Assembly (NCBI GenBank): GCA_015523575.1
Contig: WAJZ01000010.1
Location: 1-10,505, forward strand
DNA from: Candidatus Hestiella acidicharens
GTDB taxonomy: Archaea; Thermoproteota; Thermoprotei_A; Sulfolobales; Acidilobaceae
Reading direction: 5' to 3'
DNA length: 10,505 bases
In this document: one piece after another, positions 1 through 6,821 of the stretch
How the letters are laid out: every line of letters begins with the position of its first letter
How positions within the stretch are numbered: the stretch's first letter is position 1
Notes under the pieces: generated by a model
Databases searched by the model: none
What the model was told of the DNA's origin: nothing
Seen by the model: only the letters and a program-made list of their open reading frames with translations
Translations under genes and position numbers: made by a program

Positions 1-1149
1 AAATCCTCCCCTTATCAGCACGGTGACGCTCTTTGGATTCTTAGCATTCTCTATGAATATCATCTTATCTTCTCCTATTTTTCTTTCCTCTACATTTCCA
101 GCGTAACCTAAATCCTCTGGCTTAAGATCCTCTAGGTTAGTTACTATCTTTGCACCAGTAGCCCTAGCTATCTTCTCTATGTCGCTCCTCTTCACCCTCC
201 TAGCCGCAAGTATACCCTTCTTTGCGAGGAAGTGCTGTGCAACGTCGTCTATTCCCTTCTGTGTTATGACAACGTTCGCACCTGTAGAAGCAATCTTTTC
301 TACCTTTTCCTCTAACATTTTCTCCTGTTTATCCATAAGCTTCTTCATAGATTCTGGGGAAGAGAGGCTTATCTCCATGTCTATTTCCGGTTTTTCTATC
401 TCTAAGGAAACATCAAGGAGTGCTATTTTTGCATCCTTGACTCTCTTTGGCATATCTGGATGGACTACCTCTTTATCAATAACAATACCATTAATTAGCT
501 GCGTATCGGTTAAACTTCCGCCATACTTCTTAATAATCTGTACATTATTCACATCAGCTACCCATGAGCTACCTCTTTTCTCAGCAATCGCCTTTACAGC
601 ATCTACCGCTATGTTTGCAAGATGATCCTTTGCATCTCTTACAGCCTTGCTGTTAAGGCTTGTCTTGGCAACTAAAAGCAGCTTTTCCCTATCCTCTATA
701 GAGATAGGCTCTGCTATCTTTCCAAGTATTTCTATTGCCTTTTGCAAGGCTTCCTTATAACCATTAATTATTATTGTTGGATGTATGTTCTTTTCGAGCA
801 GGGTTTCCGCCTCCTTCAACAGCTCCCCCGCAAATATAACGGAGGTTTTCGTCCCGTCACCTACCTCTTCATCTTGACCCTTTGCTACCTGTACAAGCAT
901 TTTTCCAGCTGGATGTTGAAGGTCCATCTTATCTAATATGGTTGCTCCATCATTTGTAATGGTTACATCTCCGAGGCTGTCAACAAGCATCTTGTCCATT
1001 CCCTTAGGACCATAGGTAGTTTTCAGTATCTCAGAAATAGCCCTAGCCGCCATTATGTTATTCCTTACAGCTTCCCTTCCATAAGACCTTTCAGTACCTT
1101 CTTTAAGTATTATAACAGGTACCCCCATATTTTCAATAGGTGTCGACAT
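1..1149 (-). CDS. ths: Thermosome (group II chaperonin) subunit, 3' end outside the window
   Basis: An ATP-driven chaperonin subunit that assembles into a cytoplasmic double ring and folds proteins. The reverse-strand frame is open from ATG at 1149 to base 1, giving 383 residues of the roughly 540-560 usual for the family, so the end of the apical, intermediate and equatorial domains is missing. Nucleotide-site motifs are intact: [13 protein letters not shown] (residues 45-57), TNDGAT (65-70) and GDGTKT (97-102, with the catalytic Asp). Family proteins usually read GDGTT here; the Lys is a small variation. The start is fixed by a GGTGA ribosome binding site 5 nt upstream (1155-1159). The gene stands 71 bp from the end of the HemK-like gene and has its own promoter, so it can be expressed apart from the methyltransferase cluster, as expected for a stress-responsive chaperonin. 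Whether it is an alpha or beta subunit cannot be told. Confidence 0.97.
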   Translation of the reverse strand, partial: MSTPIENMGVPVIILKEGTERSYGREAVRNNIMAARAISEILKTTYGPKGMDKMLVDSLGDVTITNDGATILDKMDLQHPAGKMLVQVAKGQDEEVGDGTKTSVIFAGELLKEAETLLEKNIHPTIIINGYKEALQKAIEILGKIAEPISIEDREKLLLVAKTSLNSKAVRDAKDHLANIAVDAVKAIAEKRGSSWVADVNNVQIIKKYGGSLTDTQLINGIVIDKEVVHPDMPKRVKDAKIALLDVSLEIEKPEIDMEISLSSPESMKKLMDKQEKMLEEKVEKIASTGANVVITQKGIDDVAQHFLAKKGILAARRVKRSDIEKIARATGAKIVTNLEDLKPEDLGYAGNVEERKIGEDKMIFIENAKNPKSVTVLIRGGF

Positions 1150-1200
1150 GTTTTTCACCCTATCTAATCAATTTCCTAGATTCTTATGTAAGATAGCTTC

Positions 1201-1216
1201 TATATAAACTTTTCGC
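1201..1216 (-). promoter_or_regulatory. Archaeal BRE/TATA promoter of the thermosome gene
   Basis: Read on the minus strand, GCGAAAAG (BRE-like, purine-rich) is followed directly by the TATA box TTTATATA. A start of transcription about 25 bp downstream, near 1177, would leave a leader of about 28 nt containing the GGTGA ribosome binding site. The match to the archaeal consensus is close and it sits in the only gap between the two genes. No clear heat-shock operator palindrome was seen. Confidence 0.75.
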
Positions 1217-1220
1217 TTAA

Positions 1221-1787
1221 TTAAGACCTCTTAACCCAGTAGTTCACCTCTATAATCTCCATAAACAACCTTTTTTCCAGCACCTTCTCCCTTTTCTCAT
1301 AGCCTATTCTCTTCATACACCTGTCTTGATCCAAACTAGAAAGGGTTGATTTTAATATCAACACGTTTTCCGCTATTTTAGAAGAAGTACACAATTTTTC
1401 GTGGTTTTTGCCTTCTTGCCATGAAAGCACAAGCCAACGATCACTCCCTGCTAGCCTGTCCGTCGATGGTATATAAGGGGGGTTTATTATTGCCAGGTCA
1501 AAGCTTGCATTAATGCAAGTGGCAGCATCACACCTAAGAACTAAGCTTTCCCCTTTCAATAGCCTATACGTGCTGTAAACCGCGTAAGGAGATATGTCTA
1601 CTGAAACCAAAATTTTTGGATTGAAGAGCTTTTTCGCAACTAGAGAGAGCACGCCGGAGCCGGACCCTAAGTCTATTATCTTCTCATAGCTATATCCCTT
1701 AGATTTTAATACCTTCATTGCCTCGATCATCAGGAAGCTGTCATCTGAGGGTTTATATACCATGTTATTTTCGCTGACATCCTTCAC
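1221..1787 (-). CDS. hemK: HemK/Mtq2-like protein glutamine N5-methyltransferase
   Basis: A class I SAM-dependent methyltransferase of the short archaeal/eukaryotic type (188 residues, without the N-terminal helical domain of bacterial PrmC). Family members methylate the Gln of the GGQ motif of the translation termination factor (aRF1). Visible motifs: VYKPSDDSFL (10-19), typical of this subfamily; the SAM loop IDLGSGSGVLSLV (38-50); acidic VSVDIS (61-66); and NPPY (102-105), which binds the target amide. After NPPY the family's usual W-x-GG signature is weak (SWQEGKNH, 122-129). The start is GTG at 1787: AGGTG lies 8 nt upstream, whereas the internal ATG at 1763 has no ribosome binding site. 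It follows ksgA by 5 bp, and its ribosome binding site lies just before the ksgA stop, so it is the last gene of that operon. Confidence 0.88.
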   Translation of the reverse strand: MKDVSENNMVYKPSDDSFLMIEAMKVLKSKGYSYEKIIDLGSGSGVLSLVAKKLFNPKILVSVDISPYAVYSTYRLLKGESLVLRCDAATCINASFDLAIINPPYIPSTDRLAGSDRWLVLSWQEGKNHEKLCTSSKIAENVLILKSTLSSLDQDRCMKRIGYEKREKVLEKRLFMEIIEVNYWVKRS

Positions 1788-1792
1788 AAGTT

Positions 1793-2581
1793 CTACACCT
1801 CTATTATTGAAACAATTTCCTCTGGAGTCAGCTCTCTTACCCTCCTATTACCCAAGGATTCCTTTATGTTAAGCCCCAACTTTTTGCTACAAGTAGCTAT
1901 TACCTTATATGCTCTCTTGTTCTTCTGAGAAAACAGGCATGATGTCAGTTTTTCAAGCTCGTTATATTTTTGACTCCAATCCCTTATCCTCCTAAAAAGC
2001 AGAACAGAGCTTTCTACCTTTGGTCTAGGATAATAATCTTTGGGTGGGATGTTACCTAAAATCCTTACGCAAAAAAAGTATTGAACTAGCACGGCTATCC
2101 TGCCATAGTTGCTTTCACCGGGATTCGATACTAGCCTCTCGGCCACCTCTTTTTGTAAGCCCAGCACCGCATACTTTATGCTATTGTTTTTTACCATTCT
2201 CACCAAAAGCTCAGAAGTTATGCTATATGGAGGGTTTGAGACTAGCACAGGAGTTCTTGTAGAAGCCATGAAGTCAAGCCCATTCGCAAAGAGCAGCTCA
2301 ACGTTTGCTGGCATATATCTTTTTAAAAAAGAAAGCCTTCTGTCTACTTCCACGGTTACAACCCTTTTCGCTATTTGCGATATCAAAGAAGTTATATATC
2401 CCATGCCTGTTCCTATTTCCAAGAAGTCCTGACCCTTAAACTTAGTTAGAGGGTCATAAAAAAGCTTAATTGAGCCGCAATTAACTATAAAATGTTGCGA
2501 TATGCCTTTGACCGGCCTTACCCTCATTTTTCTTAATTTCCTAATAACCTCTCTACAATTTTCATAAAAGCTATTATCCAT
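1793..2581 (-). CDS. rsmA: KsgA/Dim1 16S rRNA adenine N6,N6-dimethyltransferase
   Basis: Dimethylates the two adjacent adenines in the 3'-terminal hairpin of 16S rRNA during late small-subunit assembly. The 262 residues match the family length. Motifs in order: SQHF (28-31; most relatives have GQ-F/N), SAM loop LEIGTGMGYITS (54-65), acidic VEVD (77-80), catalytic NPPYSITSELL (116-126), and YYPRPKVESSVLLF (183-196). The C-terminal part carries FSQKNKRAYKV (217-227) and RVRELTPEEI (247-256), as in the rRNA-binding domain. ATG at 2581 shares one base with the stop of the DUF655 gene (TAATG), with GAGGT 5 nt upstream, so translation is probably coupled. The order DUF655-ksgA-hemK is widely conserved in archaea. 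Confidence 0.95.
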   Translation of the reverse strand: MDNSFYENCREVIRKLRKMRVRPVKGISQHFIVNCGSIKLFYDPLTKFKGQDFLEIGTGMGYITSLISQIAKRVVTVEVDRRLSFLKRYMPANVELLFANGLDFMASTRTPVLVSNPPYSITSELLVRMVKNNSIKYAVLGLQKEVAERLVSNPGESNYGRIAVLVQYFFCVRILGNIPPKDYYPRPKVESSVLLFRRIRDWSQKYNELEKLTSCLFSQKNKRAYKVIATCSKKLGLNIKESLGNRRVRELTPEEIVSIIEV

Positions 2582-3489
2582 TAGGTAACCTCACTCTTCC
2601 CCTCATCCCTTTGACGGTAAGTTTTTCTCATAGTATCTAAATAATTCAGGTAAGGGAATCCAGAACGCCTAGGCTCTACGAATAGGTAATACTTGGCCTC
2701 GCCCTTTACTTCCTCTAAAATTTTTTCAGACAGCATTTCGAGTGGATCTGCTTTTAATACCTTTTTAATATCTTCAAAGCTCTCAAACTTCTTGGTCTTC
2801 CTAAGGTAAATAAGGTTCTTTAGGGACTTCTTGCCAACACCTTTAAGCAACTCTATCGAGTGAAGCCTAATGTTTATTGGCTCTGCTATGTTAAAAAACT
2901 CAACAAAGAGCCTCTCATTAGACCTTATTATTGCCCTCACGGCCTCTGGGAGGTTCTTTTTTGCAATCTCACTTAAATCCCTATATGATATAGGGGTTCT
3001 CGGCGTTGCAAGTATCTTTTCCGAAAGCCCCCTCGACTTAGCTACCTTTGATAGGTCAGAGGGTTCCTTCAAGAAAACAAGGTTACTGCCTTGGTCTGAT
3101 AAGGCTATAATCACTAAATCCTCTACCCTCTGGCTTACCTCATATAACGTTGTACAATAGACCTTCCTGTCAACTCCCGGCATACATGCCAAAGAAACGT
3201 CAAATCTCCTAACCCTCCTGCCAAGAGGATCTAGGGGTTCTACTACAGACTTCAAGGTTTCTCTGGCTAATGCAACCCTCTCCATGGGTTCTGCCTTTTT
3301 ATGCAAAGGTATACCATCGAGCAAAGAGAACTTCCTTACTCCTATTGCCTGCGCTACAGGCTTTTCCCTATGCCATGTATGGGGGTCCATAAAATATCCA
3401 TTATTCATGAAGTCTAATACTATGGCCTCCATCTCAACCGCTGCTACATGCTCCCCTTCCCTTCTTTGTGGAACCCTCTGACCTTCCAT
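2581..3489 (-). CDS. DUF655 family protein with a long internal insertion
   Basis: An archaeal conserved protein of uncertain role, thought to bind nucleic acid because it has a helix-hairpin-helix-like segment and travels with translation and rRNA-methylation genes. The N-terminal family block is at residues 21-60 (AIVLDFMNNGY, then REKPVAQAIG). The C-terminal block is at 168-272: SYRDLSEIAKKNLPEAV, FVEFFNIAEPINIRLHSIEL, LKGVGKKSL and KKFESFEDIKK, ending in KYYLFVE. From memory, family members are about 190 residues and join these blocks through one short beta segment. Here about 85 extra residues (roughly 78-163) lie between them, plus a basic tail at 273-302. ATG at 3489 has AGGGG 9 nt upstream. 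It leads the DUF655-ksgA-hemK operon. The rpl21e and rpoF genes often found upstream in archaea are absent. Confidence 0.88.
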   Translation of the reverse strand: MEGQRVPQRREGEHVAAVEMEAIVLDFMNNGYFMDPHTWHREKPVAQAIGVRKFSLLDGIPLHKKAEPMERVALARETLKSVVEPLDPLGRRVRRFDVSLACMPGVDRKVYCTTLYEVSQRVEDLVIIALSDQGSNLVFLKEPSDLSKVAKSRGLSEKILATPRTPISYRDLSEIAKKNLPEAVRAIIRSNERLFVEFFNIAEPINIRLHSIELLKGVGKKSLKNLIYLRKTKKFESFEDIKKVLKADPLEMLSEKILEEVKGEAKYYLFVEPRRSGFPYLNYLDTMRKTYRQRDEGKSEVT

Positions 3490-3545
3490 TATCGTTTTCC
3501 CCTTTCACCACTATTTAATATTACCTGGAGAAAATATTATAGCTA
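3490..3545 (-). promoter_or_regulatory. Probable promoter and leader of the DUF655-ksgA-hemK operon
   Basis: Minus-strand AT-rich elements: TATAGCTATAATATTTT (about 3529-3545) and TATTAAATAG (about 3511-3520). With the first as TATA box, transcription would begin near 3511 and give a leader of about 22 nt holding GGTGA and AGGGG. The second would leave almost no leader. Neither has a strong BRE, so the exact box is uncertain. Confidence 0.4.
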
Positions 3546-3659
3546 TATCCTTTTTCCTAAGGGTTTCCTAAAAGCTAACCTTCTCCCAGCTCTAAAGGCT
3601 AAGGCGTTCCAGGCTTTGATAATGAGGTTTGAAGCTACATCTTCTTCAGAACCAACCAT
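3543..3659 (-). CDS. Possible 38-codon small protein, basic C-terminus; doubtful
   Basis: Between trm1 and DUF655 there is a short minus-strand frame, ATG at 3659 to TAG at 3543. It begins MVGSEEDVASNL and ends in a basic run RAGRRLAFRKPLGKRI. Its codons (AGA, AGG, TTA, GTA, GAA) look like those of the neighbours, and it fills most of an otherwise empty 200-bp gap. Against it: there is no ribosome binding site before the ATG, no family is recognised, and it is short enough to arise by chance. It could instead be the remnant of a lost gene; rpl21e and rpoF are common neighbours of DUF655, but the peptide does not resemble either. Confidence 0.22.
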   Translation of the reverse strand: MVGSEEDVASNLIIKAWNALAFRAGRRLAFRKPLGKRI

Positions 3660-3676
3660 AAAAACCGTTATTGTCC

Positions 3677-3688
3677 TGTAAGAAAAAG
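3677..3688 (-). terminator. Short T-run just after trm1
   Basis: On the minus strand the trm1 stop is followed within 2 nt by TTTTT (3687-3683). Archaeal termination often needs only a T-run. Five Ts alone is a weak signal. Confidence 0.3.
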
Positions 3689-4840
3689 CTAACTGATGGA
3701 TTCCCTACAAAGCCTTACGATCAAATCGCTTGGAGCATCGGTTCTAAACCCTGTAGCGGAGAACGTAGACCTTGTTGCCCTGTAGTTTAGCTCATTTATT
3801 CTTTCGATAAGCTTGTCCATCCGAGGCATGCTTTTATGCTGATGTTTACATATAGTATCAACCCTTTGGTGAAAATATGTTTGGAGGCTTGACTCTTGAA
3901 TGAGCATATCAAGAAGGTGCTGGGATCTTTTATAAGTTTCTAAGTATCGATACTTTGAGATAAGCCTTTCTAAAACTTCCCTTAAGAAATCCTCATCCAT
4001 TATCTTTCCTGTCCAAATAGGGCCAAGCCTTCCATTTTTATCATAGAGCACTATACCATTTTCATAAGTGAAGTAGCCAATATTTTCCTCTATCATCTTA
4101 TCAGCCTTCCTCGCCCCTCTGCCTATGAGTAGGTAGAGCCTCAAATAATGATCAACGCTATAAGACATCAATGGAATTATTACTTTGTCATAGGACGCGG
4201 CTATCCTTGCTATGTAGGCAAGCAGAACCCTTATAGAGGTCTCCCTATAATGCCTGTTCTTTATTAAGCTTGCTTGATATTTTCTTTTTGCAGCAACAGG
4301 CTTTGATCCTCCAAGAACAGCAAGGTCGGTTGCCGTTACCGCTAACATAGTACCCTTCGTAGAGATAGAGAGAGCTGCGTGAATGAAAGGCATAACGCTA
4401 CCAAAAGGGTCTAAATCGATTATGTTCAACAATTCCTTGCACTCAAACCTCAAGGATCTCATCAGGCTATTTGCATCCCTGTTATGAACAACTACATTTT
4501 CTAGACCATTTAACTTGACATTTTTCTTCATCAATCTATATGAATCCCTGTTACCATCATTTATGATGACCTTAGAAACCCTCTCTATTTCTATGGCATA
4601 CCTAATTCCCCTAATTCCAGTTGCGGCTAGCGGGTCTAGAATCGCCACTTCCTTATTGTTTAAGTGTTTCTTTATGAATGCATCCAACACCACGACCGAC
4701 AAATCCCTGTTGAACGTCATAACAGGGTTGTAAAATACTGGTAGATGAGTAGGTTCAATAATGCCTTGCTTCAAGGTGGCACTTCTCGTATCTGGTATGT
4801 ATAGGAGAGCATTGCCCTCCTTAATTACTGATAGTTCCAT
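3689..4840 (-). CDS. trm1: Trm1 tRNA (guanine26-N2,N2)-dimethyltransferase
   Basis: SAM-dependent enzyme that makes m2,2G at position 26 of tRNA, stabilising the elbow. 383 residues from the chosen start, the normal archaeal length. Motifs: FYNPVMTFNRDLSV (36-49), SAM loop DPLAATGIRGIRYAIE (69-84), catalytic DLDPFGS (142-148), TATDLAVL (169-176), and a C-terminal SMPRMDKLI then RSTFSATGFRTDAP (357-370). The four zinc-binding cysteines (two CxxC pairs) that Pyrococcus Trm1 has after the catalytic domain are absent here: between LLIGRGARKA and GPIWTG there is no Cys. I prefer ATG at 4840 (GGGTGG 7 nt upstream) over ATG at 4858, which has no well-spaced site and would add 6 residues. It overlaps the THEP1 gene by 20 nt and is last in the three-gene operon. 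Confidence 0.95.
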   Translation of the reverse strand: MELSVIKEGNALLYIPDTRSATLKQGIIEPTHLPVFYNPVMTFNRDLSVVVLDAFIKKHLNNKEVAILDPLAATGIRGIRYAIEIERVSKVIINDGNRDSYRLMKKNVKLNGLENVVVHNRDANSLMRSLRFECKELLNIIDLDPFGSVMPFIHAALSISTKGTMLAVTATDLAVLGGSKPVAAKRKYQASLIKNRHYRETSIRVLLAYIARIAASYDKVIIPLMSYSVDHYLRLYLLIGRGARKADKMIEENIGYFTYENGIVLYDKNGRLGPIWTGKIMDEDFLREVLERLISKYRYLETYKRSQHLLDMLIQESSLQTYFHQRVDTICKHQHKSMPRMDKLIERINELNYRATRSTFSATGFRTDAPSDLIVRLCRESIS

Positions 4841-5387
4841 ATAAGAGCCACCCTGCATATTCCCTAGCCCTTTTCATCAGAGAATCCCTGTTAAATTGAT
4901 TGACCTCGAGAATCATTCCCGTTGAGATTACGCTAAACACAGAAGGCCTTACAAACCTTAGCCTGTAATAAAAAGTAGCGAGGATAGGTTTACCTGAATT
5001 TAATGCAGAGATAATAGATAACTCGCCTTCTTTCACCTTTAGTTCCATTGGTCCTATCTCATCAAGAAGTATTACATCTGCTGACAAAATTGCATCATTA
5101 ATGGCTTTGGATATGAAGGAACCAGATTCCCTGTTAATAAAATACTTGCCTACGGTAAGTTCACCTATCTTGTTTCTCGATGCCAACGTTATCGATTCTC
5201 CGCTAAGCAAGTTTTTTATAGAAAAACCTTCCCTACCCCTTACCGTTTTAATCTCAGGTGATATAAAGCCTCCGACGACAAACCCTTTCTCCTTTATAGA
5301 ATCTGCTATACTCAAAGCCAGCGTTGTCTTTCCTATACCAGGCCTACCAGTGATGGCCAGTATTTTCCTCTTTGTTTGCCTTGTCAA
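4821..5387 (-). CDS. THEP1-type nucleoside-triphosphatase
   Basis: A small P-loop NTPase of the archaeal/bacterial THEP1 family (NTPase_1), 188 residues. Relatives hydrolyse ATP, GTP and other NTPs slowly; the cellular role is unknown. Walker A is GRPGIGKTT (14-22). Walker B is VILLDEIGPMEL (105-116); the DEIGPMEL signature is diagnostic for this family. VGGFISPEI (38-46) and TGMILEVN (156-163) also fit. The start is TTG at 5387, with GGGAG 4 nt upstream. It overlaps the HTH gene by 44 nt and trm1 by 20 nt, so the three products are probably made together. The link to tRNA modification is context only. Confidence 0.9.
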   Translation of the reverse strand: MTRQTKRKILAITGRPGIGKTTLALSIADSIKEKGFVVGGFISPEIKTVRGREGFSIKNLLSGESITLASRNKIGELTVGKYFINRESGSFISKAINDAILSADVILLDEIGPMELKVKEGELSIISALNSGKPILATFYYRLRFVRPSVFSVISTGMILEVNQFNRDSLMKRAREYAGWLLYGTISN

Positions 5388-6345
5388 AATTCTCCCTGAG
5401 GACTTCTAGGAACTCTTCTAGGGTAAAAACTTTAGCATTTCCTGCTTCCAATTCTTTAGTTAGCCTCTTTTCATCATTAACAACTATATAGGATTTTGAG
5501 TTCGTGGCACTACTTAGCTTCTCTAAGTTCTCTGCTTTAGTAGTTAACGCATTAACCCCTTCCTTTCCATGCCTTACTATTATGAGCATCCTTTTACCAT
5601 CCTTCACGCTTCTCGCACCTATATCTAATACCGTCCTCTTAGCATGGTAAGCCTCAAAGCCCAATCCAATTAGGTTATTCATTATAATTTCCTCTTCTAT
5701 AACGTCAACCGGTTGATTCTCCACTTGACTTTCCTGCCCCTTTCCCTTTTCTGGTACAAAAAGATTTATTGGCTCCAAGATGTCTTCGCCAAATATATTT
5801 ACTAGTTTCTCCCCTAGGTTTGCAGAAGGCTCTATCGTGCCCCTTTCATATTCATATATAGACCTCCTCGAGACCTTGAGTATGGAAGCAACCTCGCCAA
5901 GGCTCATGTTACTCCTTGTCCTCTTTTCCCTTAACTTGTCCGGATTTATTTTAACCTTGAAGTTATCTTTGTCTTGATGAATAAATATATCATTATTATC
6001 CATAGCAGATAAGAGGGTCTCTAGCGTAACTATCTTTGCTCCATTCTTTTCATATACTACCCCCTCAAATAATTGAATTTGACCGTTTTTCTCCGAAATA
6101 ACTACGCTAGGTATTGCCAGCTTCATTGAAAGGCCCAACAACTCCTTTATTTCACCCTTCGGAACGCAGTTCAAATCATAAGCTACTTTGATTAGTAGTG
6201 TCTTACCATCCTTGAGTTGCACAACCATGTCTATGCTCCTTCTGTTAATACTCCTCGGATAATCCATTACCTCTATGAAATCAGCTCTGTTGTATAGCTC
6301 CGCTATTACCCTATATAAGAAGTCTTTCCACCTTCTTTCAGGCAT
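5344..6345 (-). CDS. Archaeal HTH-type (XRE-like) transcriptional regulator with two flanking similar domains
   Basis: A 333-residue protein of the archaeal 'putative HTH-type transcriptional regulatory protein' family. A Cro/C1-type helix-turn-helix occupies about 138-195: LREKRTRSNMSLGEVASIL followed by VSRRSIYEYERGTIEPS. It is flanked by an N-terminal domain (about 20-115) and a C-terminal domain (about 225-318) that resemble each other. Each has D-x-(M/I/G) and KDGK leading into a hydrophobic strand (TLLIKV / RMLIIV), then a helix, then a strand (PSVVISEKN / SYIVVNDEK), then GAKIVTLETLL / NAKVFTLEEFL. This layout suggests a duplicated alpha/beta domain. ATG at 6345 has a strong ribosome binding site, GGAGG, 7 nt upstream. 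It is first in the operon with THEP1 and trm1. A palindrome in its own promoter suggests autoregulation. Confidence 0.88.
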   Translation of the reverse strand: MPERRWKDFLYRVIAELYNRADFIEVMDYPRSINRRSIDMVVQLKDGKTLLIKVAYDLNCVPKGEIKELLGLSMKLAIPSVVISEKNGQIQLFEGVVYEKNGAKIVTLETLLSAMDNNDIFIHQDKDNFKVKINPDKLREKRTRSNMSLGEVASILKVSRRSIYEYERGTIEPSANLGEKLVNIFGEDILEPINLFVPEKGKGQESQVENQPVDVIEEEIIMNNLIGLGFEAYHAKRTVLDIGARSVKDGKRMLIIVRHGKEGVNALTTKAENLEKLSSATNSKSYIVVNDEKRLTKELEAGNAKVFTLEEFLEVLRENFDKANKEENTGHHW

Positions 6346-6384
6346 TTGCCTTCCTCCAATAGCTCCTCGTCTCGATGTTCTACG

Positions 6385-6414
6385 CTTATTATTTAATAAG
6401 GCAAAGATTTAAAG
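6385..6414 (-). promoter_or_regulatory. Promoter of the HTH-THEP1-trm1 operon with a perfect 16-bp palindrome
   Basis: Minus strand: GAAAAG then CTTTAAATC (6406-6414) reads as BRE plus TATA box, predicting a start near 6382. Between box and start lies CTTATTA-TT-TAATAAG (6385-6400), with 7-bp arms that match perfectly. A dimeric XRE-type repressor binding there would block transcription, so it is a natural autoregulatory operator. Alternatively its AT-rich core is itself the TATA box (start near 6367, leader about 21 nt). Confidence 0.5.
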
Positions 6415-6453
6415 CTTTTCTAAAAAGTGGCGTCTTAAATAAATGACTGTTAA

Positions 6454-6690
6454 TACGATGCCATATTTGGCAAGAAACTAAGATGGAATAAAGTTGTTTT
6501 TATTAATCCAGCTTTCACCTCTATGTATAACATGTGGAGCAAGCTAAGCCAGAATTGATATATAACCTTGAAGTGCTCAAAATGTAGTTTTGAAGCTGAT
6601 AGAGACATTATTGGAAGCTGGAACGTCCGTTTAATGGTTCTGAACATGCGAGAAGTTTCATTTTCCTCAAAAACCCACAACAAAGACTGA
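6454..6690 (+). pseudogene. Decayed C-terminal end of TnpB (IS200/IS605-IS607 family)
   Basis: The plus-strand frame beginning at 6454 reads VVFINPAFTSM (6493-6525), then a stop at 6556, then LKCSKCSFEADRDIIGSWNVR (6568-6630) and LNMREVSF, ending at TGA 6688. This is the end of the TnpB RuvC-like nuclease: the NPAYTS segment, the second half of the zinc ribbon (CSKC) and the catalytic-Asp segment EADRDIIG. The first CxxC pair is lost: the region reads TSMYNMWSKLSQN, and a +1 shift there gives TCGAS, so a base substitution plus small indels are likely. The frame is closed upstream by TAA at 6451. Only about 75 codons of some 400 remain, so it is inactive. It sits between two divergent chromosomal genes and marks an old insertion. 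Confidence 0.82.
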
Positions 6691-6761
6691 ATTGATCAAC
6701 TGTAACAACGTTTACAAATTTTATACAAGTTGCAGCTAACCAGAATAGAAAGTATTTATTC

Positions 6762-6813
6762 GAATTTATACCTGCTGGTTTATATTATTTATATCGAGAG
6801 CCTATCGAGAGGT
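6762..6813 (+). promoter_or_regulatory. Promoter, tandem 9-bp repeat and ribosome binding site of the small HTH gene
   Basis: Two TATA-like stretches, GAATTTATAC (6762-6771) and TTTATATTA (6779-6787), precede the gene. TATCGAGAG occurs twice, at 6792-6800 and 6803-6811, an 11-bp period of about one helical turn, near the expected transcription start. The second copy runs into GAGGT (6809-6813), which lies 8 nt before the TTG start and serves as ribosome binding site. Confidence 0.5.
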
Positions 6814-6821
6814 AATCAATT

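Noticed and set aside
179..936. Plus-strand open frames of 64-148 codons
   Set aside because: They lie antisense to the thermosome gene; their Ser/Phe/Ile-rich translation is the usual mirror of a charged coding strand.
4841..4858. Longer Trm1 start at ATG 4858
   Set aside because: GGGTGG is correctly spaced for the ATG at 4840 and lies inside the longer version; the extra 6 residues have no family support.
6450..6683. A 77-codon minus-strand open frame
   Set aside because: It lies antisense to the TnpB remnant, whose protein motifs are clearly on the plus strand, and it has no ribosome binding site or recognisable content.
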